Below are positions 1 through 5,242 of a stretch of 5,811 nt of DNA, piece after piece. Below the pieces are notes generated by a model. That model saw only the letters and a program-made list of their open reading frames with translations. It was not told where the DNA came from and ran no database searches. Both the position numbers and the translations under genes were made by a program. This stretch comes from Pseudomonadota bacterium (GTDB lineage Bacteria > Pseudomonadota > Alphaproteobacteria > Rhizobiales > Xanthobacteraceae), in the NCBI GenBank assembly GCA_023387695.1, contig JAEWHT010000059.1, positions 1 through 5,811 on the forward strand, in the 5' to 3' direction. How positions within the stretch are numbered: position 1 is the stretch's first letter; every line of letters starts with the position of its first letter.

Positions 1-1236
1 GTCGAGATGCAGCCTGGAGACGAGCCGCCGGAGCCGTTCTCGGTGATGACCGAGCGGATCACGACCCCGCAGATCCAGTGCGGGATCACCCGGACCACAT
101 CAGCCACCCATGAGGTGATCCGGGCCAATGTCCATCGCTCGCCGATGTACTCCGGCCAGATCAAAAGCTCCGGTCCGCGCTATTGCCCCTCGATCGAGGA
201 CAAGATCGTCCGCTTTGGCGATCGCGATGGGCATCAGATCTTCCTGGAGCCGGAAGGGCTGGACGACACGACGGTCTACCCCAACGGCATCTCGACCTCG
301 CTACCAGAGGAGGTCCAGCTCGCGATTCTCGCCACCATCCCCGGCTTGGAGCGGGTGAAGATGGTCCGCCCGGGCTATGCCATCGAATACGACCACATCG
401 ATCCACGGGAGCTCGATCCGACCCTGCAGACCAAGCGATTGCGCGGTCTTTTCCTGGCCGGCCAGATCAACGGGACCACCGGATACGAAGAAGCCGCCGG
501 TCAGGGCATCGTGGCCGGCCTGAACGCGGCCCTCTCTGCCAGCGGCGCCGCGCTGACCGTTTTCGACCGTGCCGACGGCTATCTCGGGGTGATGATCGAC
601 GACCTCGTGACCCGCGGCATCACCGAACCCTATCGGATGTTCACCTCGCGGGCCGAATACCGGTTGACCCTGCGGGCGGACAATGCCGATCAGCGCCTGA
701 CGGAGAAGGGGATCGCACAGGGGTGCGTCGGCAGTGCCCGGACCCAGTTCCACCGGACCAAGATGGACGCCCTGAACGCGGCCCGGACGCTGTCGAAATC
801 TCTGACGATCACTCCGAACGAAGCGATCAAGCATGGGCTGTCCCTGAACCGCGACGGCCAGCGTCGCTCGGCCTTCGAACTGATGGCCTATCCGGACATC
901 GGATGGAGCCAGGTCCGCACGATCTGGCCGGAGCTCTCCGCCATCGATCCCGTCATCGCCACCCATCTCGAGATCGACGCCAAATACGACGTCTATCTGG
1001 AGCGCCAGAGCGCCGACGTCGAAGCCTTCCGGCGGGACGAGGGGATGGTGCTGTCGAATGTCGACTACAGCCAGGTCCCTGGTCTCTCGAATGAGGTTCG
1101 CGCCAAGCTCGAGAAGGCGCGGCCATTCACGGTCGGCCAGGCCGGCCGGATCGACGGCATGACCCCGGCAGCACTCGGCATCCTGGCGGCTTATCTCCGC
1201 CGTGAGGCACGGAAGACCTCCAAAGCAATCGCATAG
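1..1236 (+). CDS. mnmG: MnmG (GidA), tRNA uridine-5-carboxymethylaminomethyl modification enzyme, 5'-truncated
   Basis: FAD-dependent subunit of the cytosolic MnmE-MnmG complex, which installs (carboxymethyl)aminomethyl at C5 of the wobble uridine U34 in certain tRNAs. The frame is open from base 1, so the gene enters from the left; 411 codons are present against about 630 residues for the family, so the N-terminal FAD-binding part is missing. Visible conserved blocks are the ITTPQIQCGITRTT segment, whose Cys (bases 79-81) appears to match the conserved second cysteine of the family (Cys277 in E. coli); SPMYSGQI and GPRYCPSIEDKIVRFGDRDG (about bases 142-228); the FAD-site block GLFLAGQINGTTGYEEAAGQ (445-504); GYLGVMIDDLVTRG followed by EPYRMFTSRAEYRL (577-672); and the C-terminal GQAGRIDGMTPAAL, part of the helical region that contacts MnmE. 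The stop is TAG at 1234. It lies nine bases before the rsmG GTG, so the two are probably co-transcribed. Identification is firm; the truncation comes from the window edge. Confidence 0.97.
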   Translation, partial: VEMQPGDEPPEPFSVMTERITTPQIQCGITRTTSATHEVIRANVHRSPMYSGQIKSSGPRYCPSIEDKIVRFGDRDGHQIFLEPEGLDDTTVYPNGISTSLPEEVQLAILATIPGLERVKMVRPGYAIEYDHIDPRELDPTLQTKRLRGLFLAGQINGTTGYEEAAGQGIVAGLNAALSASGAALTVFDRADGYLGVMIDDLVTRGITEPYRMFTSRAEYRLTLRADNADQRLTEKGIAQGCVGSARTQFHRTKMDALNAARTLSKSLTITPNEAIKHGLSLNRDGQRRSAFELMAYPDIGWSQVRTIWPELSAIDPVIATHLEIDAKYDVYLERQSADVEAFRRDEGMVLSNVDYSQVPGLSNEVRAKLEKARPFTVGQAGRIDGMTPAALGILAAYLRREARKTSKAIA

Positions 1237-1237
1237 G

Positions 1238-1253
1238 CGTTTCACGTGAAACA
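1238..1253. promoter_or_regulatory. parS: parS site 1 (ParB-binding palindrome)
   Basis: The 14 bases GTTTCACGTGAAAC at 1239-1252 form a perfect palindrome. The 16-base window matches the widely conserved chromosomal parS consensus TGTTTCACGTGAAACA at 15 of 16 positions; only the first base differs (C for T). It sits in the mnmG-rsmG junction, about 0.8 kb upstream of parA and 1.8 kb upstream of parB, as expected for an origin-proximal ParABS locus. The dyad centre lies between 1245 and 1246, so the right half begins with the GTG proposed as the rsmG start. What is seen is the palindrome and its context; ParB binding is inferred from the consensus. Confidence 0.93.
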
Positions 1254-2016
1254 GCGCGGACCGGGCGGGGACAGGCCGCTAACCCGACGACCCGGTGCAG
1301 GTGAGGGTAATCGTCGCCCCGACCCGAAGCCAATCAAACCGAAGATCGACAAGGCTAGCGCCAACGATCAGGCCCTCGACTCCATCATTGCAGCCGACAA
1401 GCGCGAGGCCTTGAAGCTCGCTCCCGTTTCACATGAAACAGAGGCCCGGCTCGATCGCTACATTGCATTGCTCCGGGAGTGGCAGGCCAAGACCAATCTG
1501 GTCGCGCCCTCGACCCTGCCGCACCTCTGGACCCGGCACATCGCCGACTCGCTTCAGCTCGTCGATCTCGCGCCATCAGCAAAACGCTGGGCCGACCTCG
1601 GCAGCGGCGGGGGCTTCCCCGGTGTGGTCCTCGCGTGCGCCATGGCCGGCACGCCGGGCGCGAGCGTCCATCTCGTCGAGCGAATCGCCAAGAAGGCCGC
1701 CTTTTTGCGTGAAGCGATCCGCGTCACCACATCTCCGGGAGTCGTACATCTCGCTGAGATCGGGGATAATGTGGATAGAATCACTGGCCCCGTCGATTGC
1801 GTCACCGCGCGCGCGCTGGCTCCGCTACATCAACTCATCGGCTTTGCGGAGCCGCTGATGCGCCAGGGCGCAAAAGCGTTGTTTCTCAAGGGTCAAGATG
1901 TAGAGGCTGAATTGACCGAAGCCGCTAAATATTGGAATATTCAGCCGCAACTCCACCAAAGCCGGACAGGCGATGGCTGGATCGTCGAGCTGAATTCAGC
2001 TGAACGGCGCGGGTGA
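1246..2016 (+). CDS. rsmG: RsmG (GidB), 16S rRNA (guanine527-N7)-methyltransferase
   Basis: SAM-dependent Rossmann-fold enzyme that methylates N7 of G527 in 16S rRNA. From the GTG start it has 256 residues. The conserved core starts at VSHETEARLDRY (from residue 61), then NLVAPSTLPHLWTRHIADSL, the SAM-binding loop WADLGSGGGFPG (115-126), VHLVERIAKKAAFLRE, the acidic segment, ARALAPL, and ALFLKGQ. E. coli RsmG is 207 residues, so about 50 N-terminal residues are extra; they are rich in Arg, Pro, Lys and Gly and look disordered. The only other common in-frame start is TTG at 1411 (201 residues, GAGG only two bases upstream). That start would discard the ADKREALKLAP lead-in, which resembles the start of other Bradyrhizobium-type RsmG proteins as I recall them. 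No good ribosome-binding site precedes GTG 1246, so the start is uncertain. It lies between mnmG (9-bp gap) and parA (28-bp gap) and contains parS site 2. Confidence 0.93.
   Translation: MKQRGPGGDRPLTRRPGAGEGNRRPDPKPIKPKIDKASANDQALDSIIAADKREALKLAPVSHETEARLDRYIALLREWQAKTNLVAPSTLPHLWTRHIADSLQLVDLAPSAKRWADLGSGGGFPGVVLACAMAGTPGASVHLVERIAKKAAFLREAIRVTTSPGVVHLAEIGDNVDRITGPVDCVTARALAPLHQLIGFAEPLMRQGAKALFLKGQDVEAELTEAAKYWNIQPQLHQSRTGDGWIVELNSAERRG
1425..1440. promoter_or_regulatory. parS: parS site 2, inside rsmG (one degenerate half-site)
   Basis: CGTTTCACATGAAACA matches the parS consensus at 14 of 16 positions. The differences are the first base (C for T) and position 9 (A for G at base 1433), which breaks the central CACGTG to CACATG. 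Both outer arms GTTTCA and TGAAAC are intact. Its centre is 187 bp from that of site 1. In the rsmG frame it encodes VSHET; the same codons with G at 1433 would give VSRET. One central mismatch may weaken ParB binding without abolishing it, so this is a probable secondary site. Confidence 0.72.
1912..1940 (+). promoter_or_regulatory. Possible weak promoter for parAB within the 3' end of rsmG
   Basis: TTGACC at 1912-1917 matches the sigma-70-type -35 box at five of six positions. Seventeen bases later GAATAT (1935-1940) matches the -10 box at three of six, keeping A2, A5 and T6. It lies in an unusually AT-rich patch (about 1926-1941) of an otherwise GC-rich gene, with AATATT repeated on both sides of GG at 1928-1941. 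It is about 105 bp upstream of the parA ATG. Such a promoter would let parAB be expressed independently of mnmG-rsmG, but the -10 match is poor and the patch is coding, so this is only a candidate. Confidence 0.22.
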
Positions 2017-2044
2017 GCGTTCAGGGGTTGAGTGGGGAATTTCG

Positions 2045-2899
2045 ATGACCGTGATTGACGAGCCGAAGCAAGACCAGACCGCTGAAGTCCCGCATGGTCA
2101 CCCGCGCATCCTGGCGCTGGCGAATCAAAAGGGCGGCGTGGGAAAAACAACCACAGCGATCAATCTCGGCACGGCGCTCGCTGCGATTGGCGAGCGCGTT
2201 CTGATCGTCGATCTCGATCCGCAGGGCAACGCCTCGACCGGTCTCGGCATCGATCGCCGTAACCGCTCCTGCTCGACTTATGACGTGCTGATCGGTGAAG
2301 CCCCGCTGCGCGAGGCCGTTGTCTCGACCGCCGTACCTCGCCTGCATATCGCGCCCTCGACCATGGATCTCTCCGGCCTCGAGCTCGAGCTCGGCACCAC
2401 GCCCGGCCGTGCCTTCAAGCTGCGCGATGCGATCTCCTCGCTCAACAACAACGTCTCGCCGGACGCCGACTACACCTACGTGCTGATCGATTGCCCGCCT
2501 TCGCTCAACCTGCTCACGGTGAATGCGATGGCGGCGTCGGACGCGATCCTGGTGCCGCTGCAGTGCGAATTCTTCGCGCTCGAAGGTCTGTCGCAATTGC
2601 TGCAGACGGTGGAGCAGGTGCGCTCGACACTGAACCCGAACCTGTCGATCCACGGCATCGTGCTGACCATGTTCGACTCGCGCAACAACCTCTCGAACCA
2701 GGTCGTCGCCGACGTTCGCCAGTTCATGGGCGAGAAGGTCTACAAGACCATGATCCCGCGCAACGTGCGCATCTCGGAAGCACCGTCCTACGGCAAGCCG
2801 GTGCTGGTCTACGATCTCAAATGCGTCGGCAGCGAAGCTTACCTGCGGCTCGCCACCGAAGTGATCCAGCGCGAGCGCGAGCTGCGCGTCACGCATTGA
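2045..2899 (+). CDS. parA: ParA, chromosome-partitioning ATPase
   Basis: Deviant Walker-type ATPase (MinD/ParA/Soj family), 284 residues. ATP-bound ParA dimers coat the nucleoid and ParB at parS stimulates hydrolysis, moving the replicated origin. Visible motifs: deviant Walker A KGGVGKTTT at residues 29-37, with signature Lys29 and P-loop Lys34; Walker A' VLIVDLDPQGNAS at 52-64 with Asp56 and Asp58; Walker B VLIDCPPS at 146-153 with Asp149; and the C-terminal block IPRNVRISEAPSYGKPV from 237, which in relatives contributes to non-specific DNA binding. About 20 variable residues precede the P-loop and no DNA-binding N-terminal domain is present, as in chromosomal (type Ia-like Soj) rather than P1-type plasmid ParA. 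The ATG at 2045 is preceded by GGGGAA (2034-2039) at six bases. It starts 28 bp after rsmG and is followed by parB after a 148-bp spacer holding a palindromic element. No key residue is missing. Confidence 0.97.
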   Translation: MTVIDEPKQDQTAEVPHGHPRILALANQKGGVGKTTTAINLGTALAAIGERVLIVDLDPQGNASTGLGIDRRNRSCSTYDVLIGEAPLREAVVSTAVPRLHIAPSTMDLSGLELELGTTPGRAFKLRDAISSLNNNVSPDADYTYVLIDCPPSLNLLTVNAMAASDAILVPLQCEFFALEGLSQLLQTVEQVRSTLNPNLSIHGIVLTMFDSRNNLSNQVVADVRQFMGEKVYKTMIPRNVRISEAPSYGKPVLVYDLKCVGSEAYLRLATEVIQRERELRVTH

Positions 2900-2905
2900 C
2901 GATGC

Positions 2906-2996
2906 CGTAGGGTGGGTTAGCCGAAGGCGTAACCCACCACTGTCTATCTCCGCGGAAACAGAAGAGGCGGATTACGCTACGCTAATCCGCCCTACG
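2906..2996. repeat. 91-bp two-hairpin palindromic element between parA and parB
   Basis: The outer arms CGTAGGG (2906-2912) and CCCTACG (2990-2996) are exact inverted repeats enclosing two hairpins. Hairpin 1 pairs GGTGGGTTA (2911-2919) with TAACCCACC (2930-2938), with a further GCC/GGC pairing inside its loop. Hairpin 2 pairs GGCGGATTA (2966-2974) with TAATCCGCC (2983-2991) around an 8-base loop. The outer arms share two bases with each inner stem, so outer and inner pairings compete at the edges. From memory, GTAGGGTGGGTTAGCC-type palindromes are common dispersed repeats in Bradyrhizobium and other bacteria. It fills most of the parA-parB spacer and would be transcribed in any parAB mRNA. 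No transposase or clear target duplication is seen. Confidence 0.8.
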
Positions 2997-3034
2997 ATCT
3001 ACAATTCAGTTCTGGAGTGCTGCAGCGTGAATCC

Positions 3035-3041
3035 AAGGGAG
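3035..3041 (+). promoter_or_regulatory. Ribosome-binding site that fixes the parB start
   Basis: AAGGGAG, six bases upstream of ATG 3048, is a good Shine-Dalgarno match. It lies inside the reading frame that would result from the upstream GTG at 3027, which has no comparable site. This supports ATG 3048 as the true start of parB. Confidence 0.75.
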
Positions 3042-3047
3042 TTGGCA

Positions 3048-3935
3048 ATGGCCGACGAAGCGCGTTCCCGATTGGGCCGGGGTCTTGCAAGTCTGATCGG
3101 TGATGTCGGCGGCGAGGCTCAGCACGTCGACCGTCCGCGCGCGCAGCGCAAGGTGCCGATCGAATTCATCAAGGCCAATCCGCGCAATCCGCGGCGTACC
3201 TTTTCGGACACCGAGCTCAAGGAGCTCTCCGAGTCCATCAAGCAGCACGGCGTGATCCAGCCGATCGTGGTGCGCCCCGTGAAGGGCGCGCAGGATCGCT
3301 TCGAGATCATTGCCGGCGAACGGCGCTGGCGCGCCTCGCAGATGGCCGGCTTGCACGAAGTGCCGATCGTGCCGGTCGACATCAGCGACAGCGATGCGCT
3401 GGAATTCGCGATTGTCGAGAACGTGCAGCGTGAAGACCTCAACCCGATGGAGGAGGCGCTCGGCTATCACGCGCTCGCCAACGAGTTCAAACGTAGCCAG
3501 GACGATATCGCAAAGGTCGTCGGCAAGAGCCGTAGCCACATCGCCAACATGATGCGCCTGACCAAGCTGCCGACCGAAGTGCAAGCCTTGATCACCAGCG
3601 GCGATCTGACCGCCGGTCACGCCCGTGCGCTGATCGGCGTGCCCGATCCGCTCGCCGCGGCCAAGCGCATCGTCGCAGAGGGCCTCAACGTTCGTCAGAC
3701 TGAGGCACTCGCGCATGAAGAGGGCGTGCCGGAGCGCAAGCCGCAAAAAGCCCGTGCCACTGCGGGTAAGGAAAAGGACCCTGACACGATCGATCTCGAG
3801 AAGCGCGTCAGCGACGCGCTCGGTCTCAAGGTCACGGTCAATCACCGCGATCCCGGCGGCTCGGTGCAGATCAACTACCGTAACCTCGATCAACTCGACG
3901 AGGTGATGAAGCGGTTGGCGAAGGGCGGGCTGTAG
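3048..3935 (+). CDS. parB: ParB, chromosome-partitioning CTPase and parS-binding protein
   Basis: ParB/Spo0J-family CTP-dependent DNA clamp, 295 residues from ATG 3048. It binds parS, loads and slides along DNA, recruits SMC in relatives, and stimulates ParA ATPase. Domains seen in order: N-terminal ParA-contacting segment with LGRGL at residues 9-13; box I NPRNPRRTFSDTELKELSES and the following GVIQPIVVRP; CTP-binding motif GERRWRA at 90-96; second conserved motif ENVQREDLNPMEEA from 124; helix-turn-helix DDIAKVVGKSRSHIANMMRL at 152-171, the parS reader; a charged flexible linker at about 232-247; and a C-terminal dimerisation domain at about 248-295 starting IDLEKRVSDALGLKV. Length and motifs are typical of chromosomal ParB. 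An in-frame GTG at 3027 would add seven residues but the ribosome-binding site favours ATG 3048. Its two likely targets lie at 1238-1253 and 1425-1440. The gene converges on holA across a structured 168-bp gap. Confidence 0.97.
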   Translation: MADEARSRLGRGLASLIGDVGGEAQHVDRPRAQRKVPIEFIKANPRNPRRTFSDTELKELSESIKQHGVIQPIVVRPVKGAQDRFEIIAGERRWRASQMAGLHEVPIVPVDISDSDALEFAIVENVQREDLNPMEEALGYHALANEFKRSQDDIAKVVGKSRSHIANMMRLTKLPTEVQALITSGDLTAGHARALIGVPDPLAAAKRIVAEGLNVRQTEALAHEEGVPERKPQKARATAGKEKDPDTIDLEKRVSDALGLKVTVNHRDPGGSVQINYRNLDQLDEVMKRLAKGGL

Positions 3936-3949
3936 GCCGCGTCAGCCGT

Positions 3950-4092
3950 TCTCGTGTCCCGGACGCGCTGCAACGCGTAGCGTTGCTGCGCAGATCCGGG
4001 ACCCAGAAGGCCAAGAACGAGATCGTAGAAGCATGGGCCCCGGCTCTGCAGCGCACCGCTAAGAGGCGGTGCGCTGCGTCCGGGGCACGAGA
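3950..4092. repeat. 143-bp cloverleaf-like palindromic element between convergent parB and holA
   Basis: Four nested or adjacent stems can be drawn. The outer stem pairs 3950-3966 with 4076-4092 (TCTCGTGTCCCGGACGC against its complement, 17 positions, one G/T). Stem A (3965-3976 with 3980-3991) has a three-base loop and one T/T mismatch. Stem B pairs 3990-4005 with 4034-4049 at 14 of 16 positions. Stem C pairs GCGCACCGC (4051-4059) with GCGGTGCGC (4066-4074) perfectly. Stems A, B and C lie in a row inside the outer stem, giving a four-way-junction fold. GCCG occurs on both flanks (3945-3948 and 4093-4096), a weak hint of a target duplication. From memory, this resembles a dispersed intergenic repeat of Bradyrhizobium. 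It has no T-run typical of intrinsic terminators, but strong structure between converging genes could stop or protect both transcripts. Confidence 0.82.
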
Positions 4093-4103
4093 GCCGATGC
4101 GGC

Positions 4104-5132
4104 TCAGCCCCGCCGCTTTGCATTCGCGGCGATCGCCATTAGCGTGCGCTGGGCGATTGCCGCGGCGAGCGTTGATTGCTTACGCGTATCGAGTGCGGCT
4201 GTCGCTAACTGCTCGATGATTCCGGCGAGCCGGGCCGGGCTGAAATTCCGCAGCGCTGTTTCGACCATGGGCTTTCGTGAAAAATGCAGCCGCGGATATC
4301 CACCGTCGAGCACGGCCGAGGCAAGCTGGCCGTCGGCGATGGCGAGTGCGGATTTGTGCAGCCATGCGGCCTGGCGCTGCGCGGCCGAGATGATCACGCC
4401 GGGATAGGTGCCGGCGACCATGGCTTTGGCGAATTCGGTCTCGACGATATCGGGCCGGCCGGCAAAGGCGCCGTCGACGATCGGATCGAGCTTCAGCTCG
4501 GACGCGTCTGCTACCACGGACATCACGTCGTCCAGCGTGATCTCGCCTTTGCCGTGAGCGTAGAGCGTGAGCTTGCGCAGTTCATTGCGCGAGGCCTGGC
4601 GGTCGCCACCGAGGAATGACATCAGCGCCGCGCGAGCGTCTGGCGCAATGCGCAAGCTGGCGATGCGGAGCTCGTCCTCCATCAGCTTGGCGAGGTCGCG
4701 CTCGGTGTCGGGATAGCAGCCGATCGCCACAGCCGTCTTGGCCTTCTCGCAAGCCTTGCGCAGCGGTGATTCCGGGCGCAGCTCGCCGGCTTCAATTACA
4801 ACGCGGCAATCCTTCACACTCATCTCGGCCAGGGTGTCGACGCCGGCGGCAAAGCTGCGCGAGCCAGCACGGATGCGAATGGCGCGGCGGCCGCCGAACA
4901 GCGGCACGGTCATGGCTTCGTCGACCAGGCGCGACGGCTCGGCGGAGAGCTCGTCACCATCGAGCTTCACCAGAGAGAAGGGATCGTTGGGGTCATCGAC
5001 GGCGGATGCAATCAGCGCATCGGCGCGCTCGCGCACGAGGCCGGCATCGGGACCATAGAGCAGGATGATCGGACGGCCCGCGTCAGGACGGGCGAGGAAG
5101 GCGTCGATCTCTTTTCCGCGCAGCGCGACCAT
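4104..5132 (-). CDS. holA: HolA, DNA polymerase III delta subunit (clamp loader)
   Basis: Delta subunit of the replicative clamp loader; it opens the beta sliding clamp within the delta-gamma/tau-delta' complex. From the ATG at 5132-5130 it has 342 residues, matching the usual length (343 in E. coli). Visible features are the N-terminal MVALRGKEIDAFLARPD and IILLYGPDAGLVRERAD (residues 22-38), the AAA+-like domain I that in delta has no working Walker A; PLFGGRRAIRIR (from 77), the segment equivalent to the clamp-contacting PLF of known delta subunits; and a helical C-terminal collar region ending LMAIAANAKRRG. A TTG nine bases further upstream (5141) could add three residues, but ATG is preferred. 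No convincing ribosome-binding site is visible. It is downstream of lptE on the same strand, with a large hairpin in the gap, and is probably in a leuS-lptE-holA operon. Identification rests on recognised sequence blocks and on synteny. Confidence 0.94.
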   Translation of the reverse strand: MVALRGKEIDAFLARPDAGRPIILLYGPDAGLVRERADALIASAVDDPNDPFSLVKLDGDELSAEPSRLVDEAMTVPLFGGRRAIRIRAGSRSFAAGVDTLAEMSVKDCRVVIEAGELRPESPLRKACEKAKTAVAIGCYPDTERDLAKLMEDELRIASLRIAPDARAALMSFLGGDRQASRNELRKLTLYAHGKGEITLDDVMSVVADASELKLDPIVDGAFAGRPDIVETEFAKAMVAGTYPGVIISAAQRQAAWLHKSALAIADGQLASAVLDGGYPRLHFSRKPMVETALRNFSPARLAGIIEQLATAALDTRKQSTLAAAIAQRTLMAIAANAKRRG

Positions 5133-5144
5133 CGGGCCCAACAG

Positions 5145-5231
5145 TCATTCCGGGGCGCGCGAAGCGCGAGCCCGGAATCCAGAGATTATTGATCGAGATT
5201 CCGGGTTCACGCTTCGCGTGCCCCGGAATGA
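5145..5231. repeat. 87-bp near-perfect inverted repeat between lptE and holA
   Basis: The left arm (5145-5179, beginning TCATTCCGGGGC) and the right arm (5197-5231, ending GCCCCGGAATGA) are inverted copies of 35 bases differing at only three positions, around a 17-base AT-rich loop (5180-5196). All three differences are transitions, so wobble pairs can replace some of the lost pairs in RNA. Each arm also contains a small CGCGAAGCG-type hairpin. From memory, this TCATTCCGGGGC...GCCCCGGAATGA type is a frequent dispersed intergenic element in Bradyrhizobium and relatives. It starts 12 bases after the lptE stop and ends 12 bases before the holA ATG, in the direction of transcription. No target duplication is seen. 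Confidence 0.87.
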
Positions 5232-5242
5232 CGGGAATTGAA

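Noticed and set aside
301..1245. Long minus-strand open frame of about 314 codons opposite mnmG
   Set aside because: It mirrors the strongly conserved mnmG frame; GC-rich genes produce such antisense open frames, and its translation shows no recognisable domain.
1238..1440. Possibility that parS site 1 with VSRET in another frame is a duplicated remnant of the rsmG start
   Set aside because: Similarity between the two places ends at the palindrome itself; the flanks do not align convincingly.
2021..2896. Minus-strand open frame of about 291 codons opposite parA
   Set aside because: It is the complement of a clear ParA with all motifs intact; its protein is rich in Arg, His, Asp and Val as expected from reversed GC-rich codons.
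3027..3047. Upstream GTG start for parB
   Set aside because: ATG 3048 has the better start codon and a well-placed AAGGGAG; the seven added residues VNPRELA are mostly encoded by the ribosome-binding region.
3006..3893. Minus-strand open frame of about 295 codons opposite parB
   Set aside because: It is a shadow of the well-supported parB gene, with no known motif and no ribosome-binding site that stands out.
4270..4284. Third parS-like sequence (CTTTCGTGAAA) in holA
   Set aside because: It lacks the central AC step and one arm of the consensus, so the resemblance is only a partial half-site.
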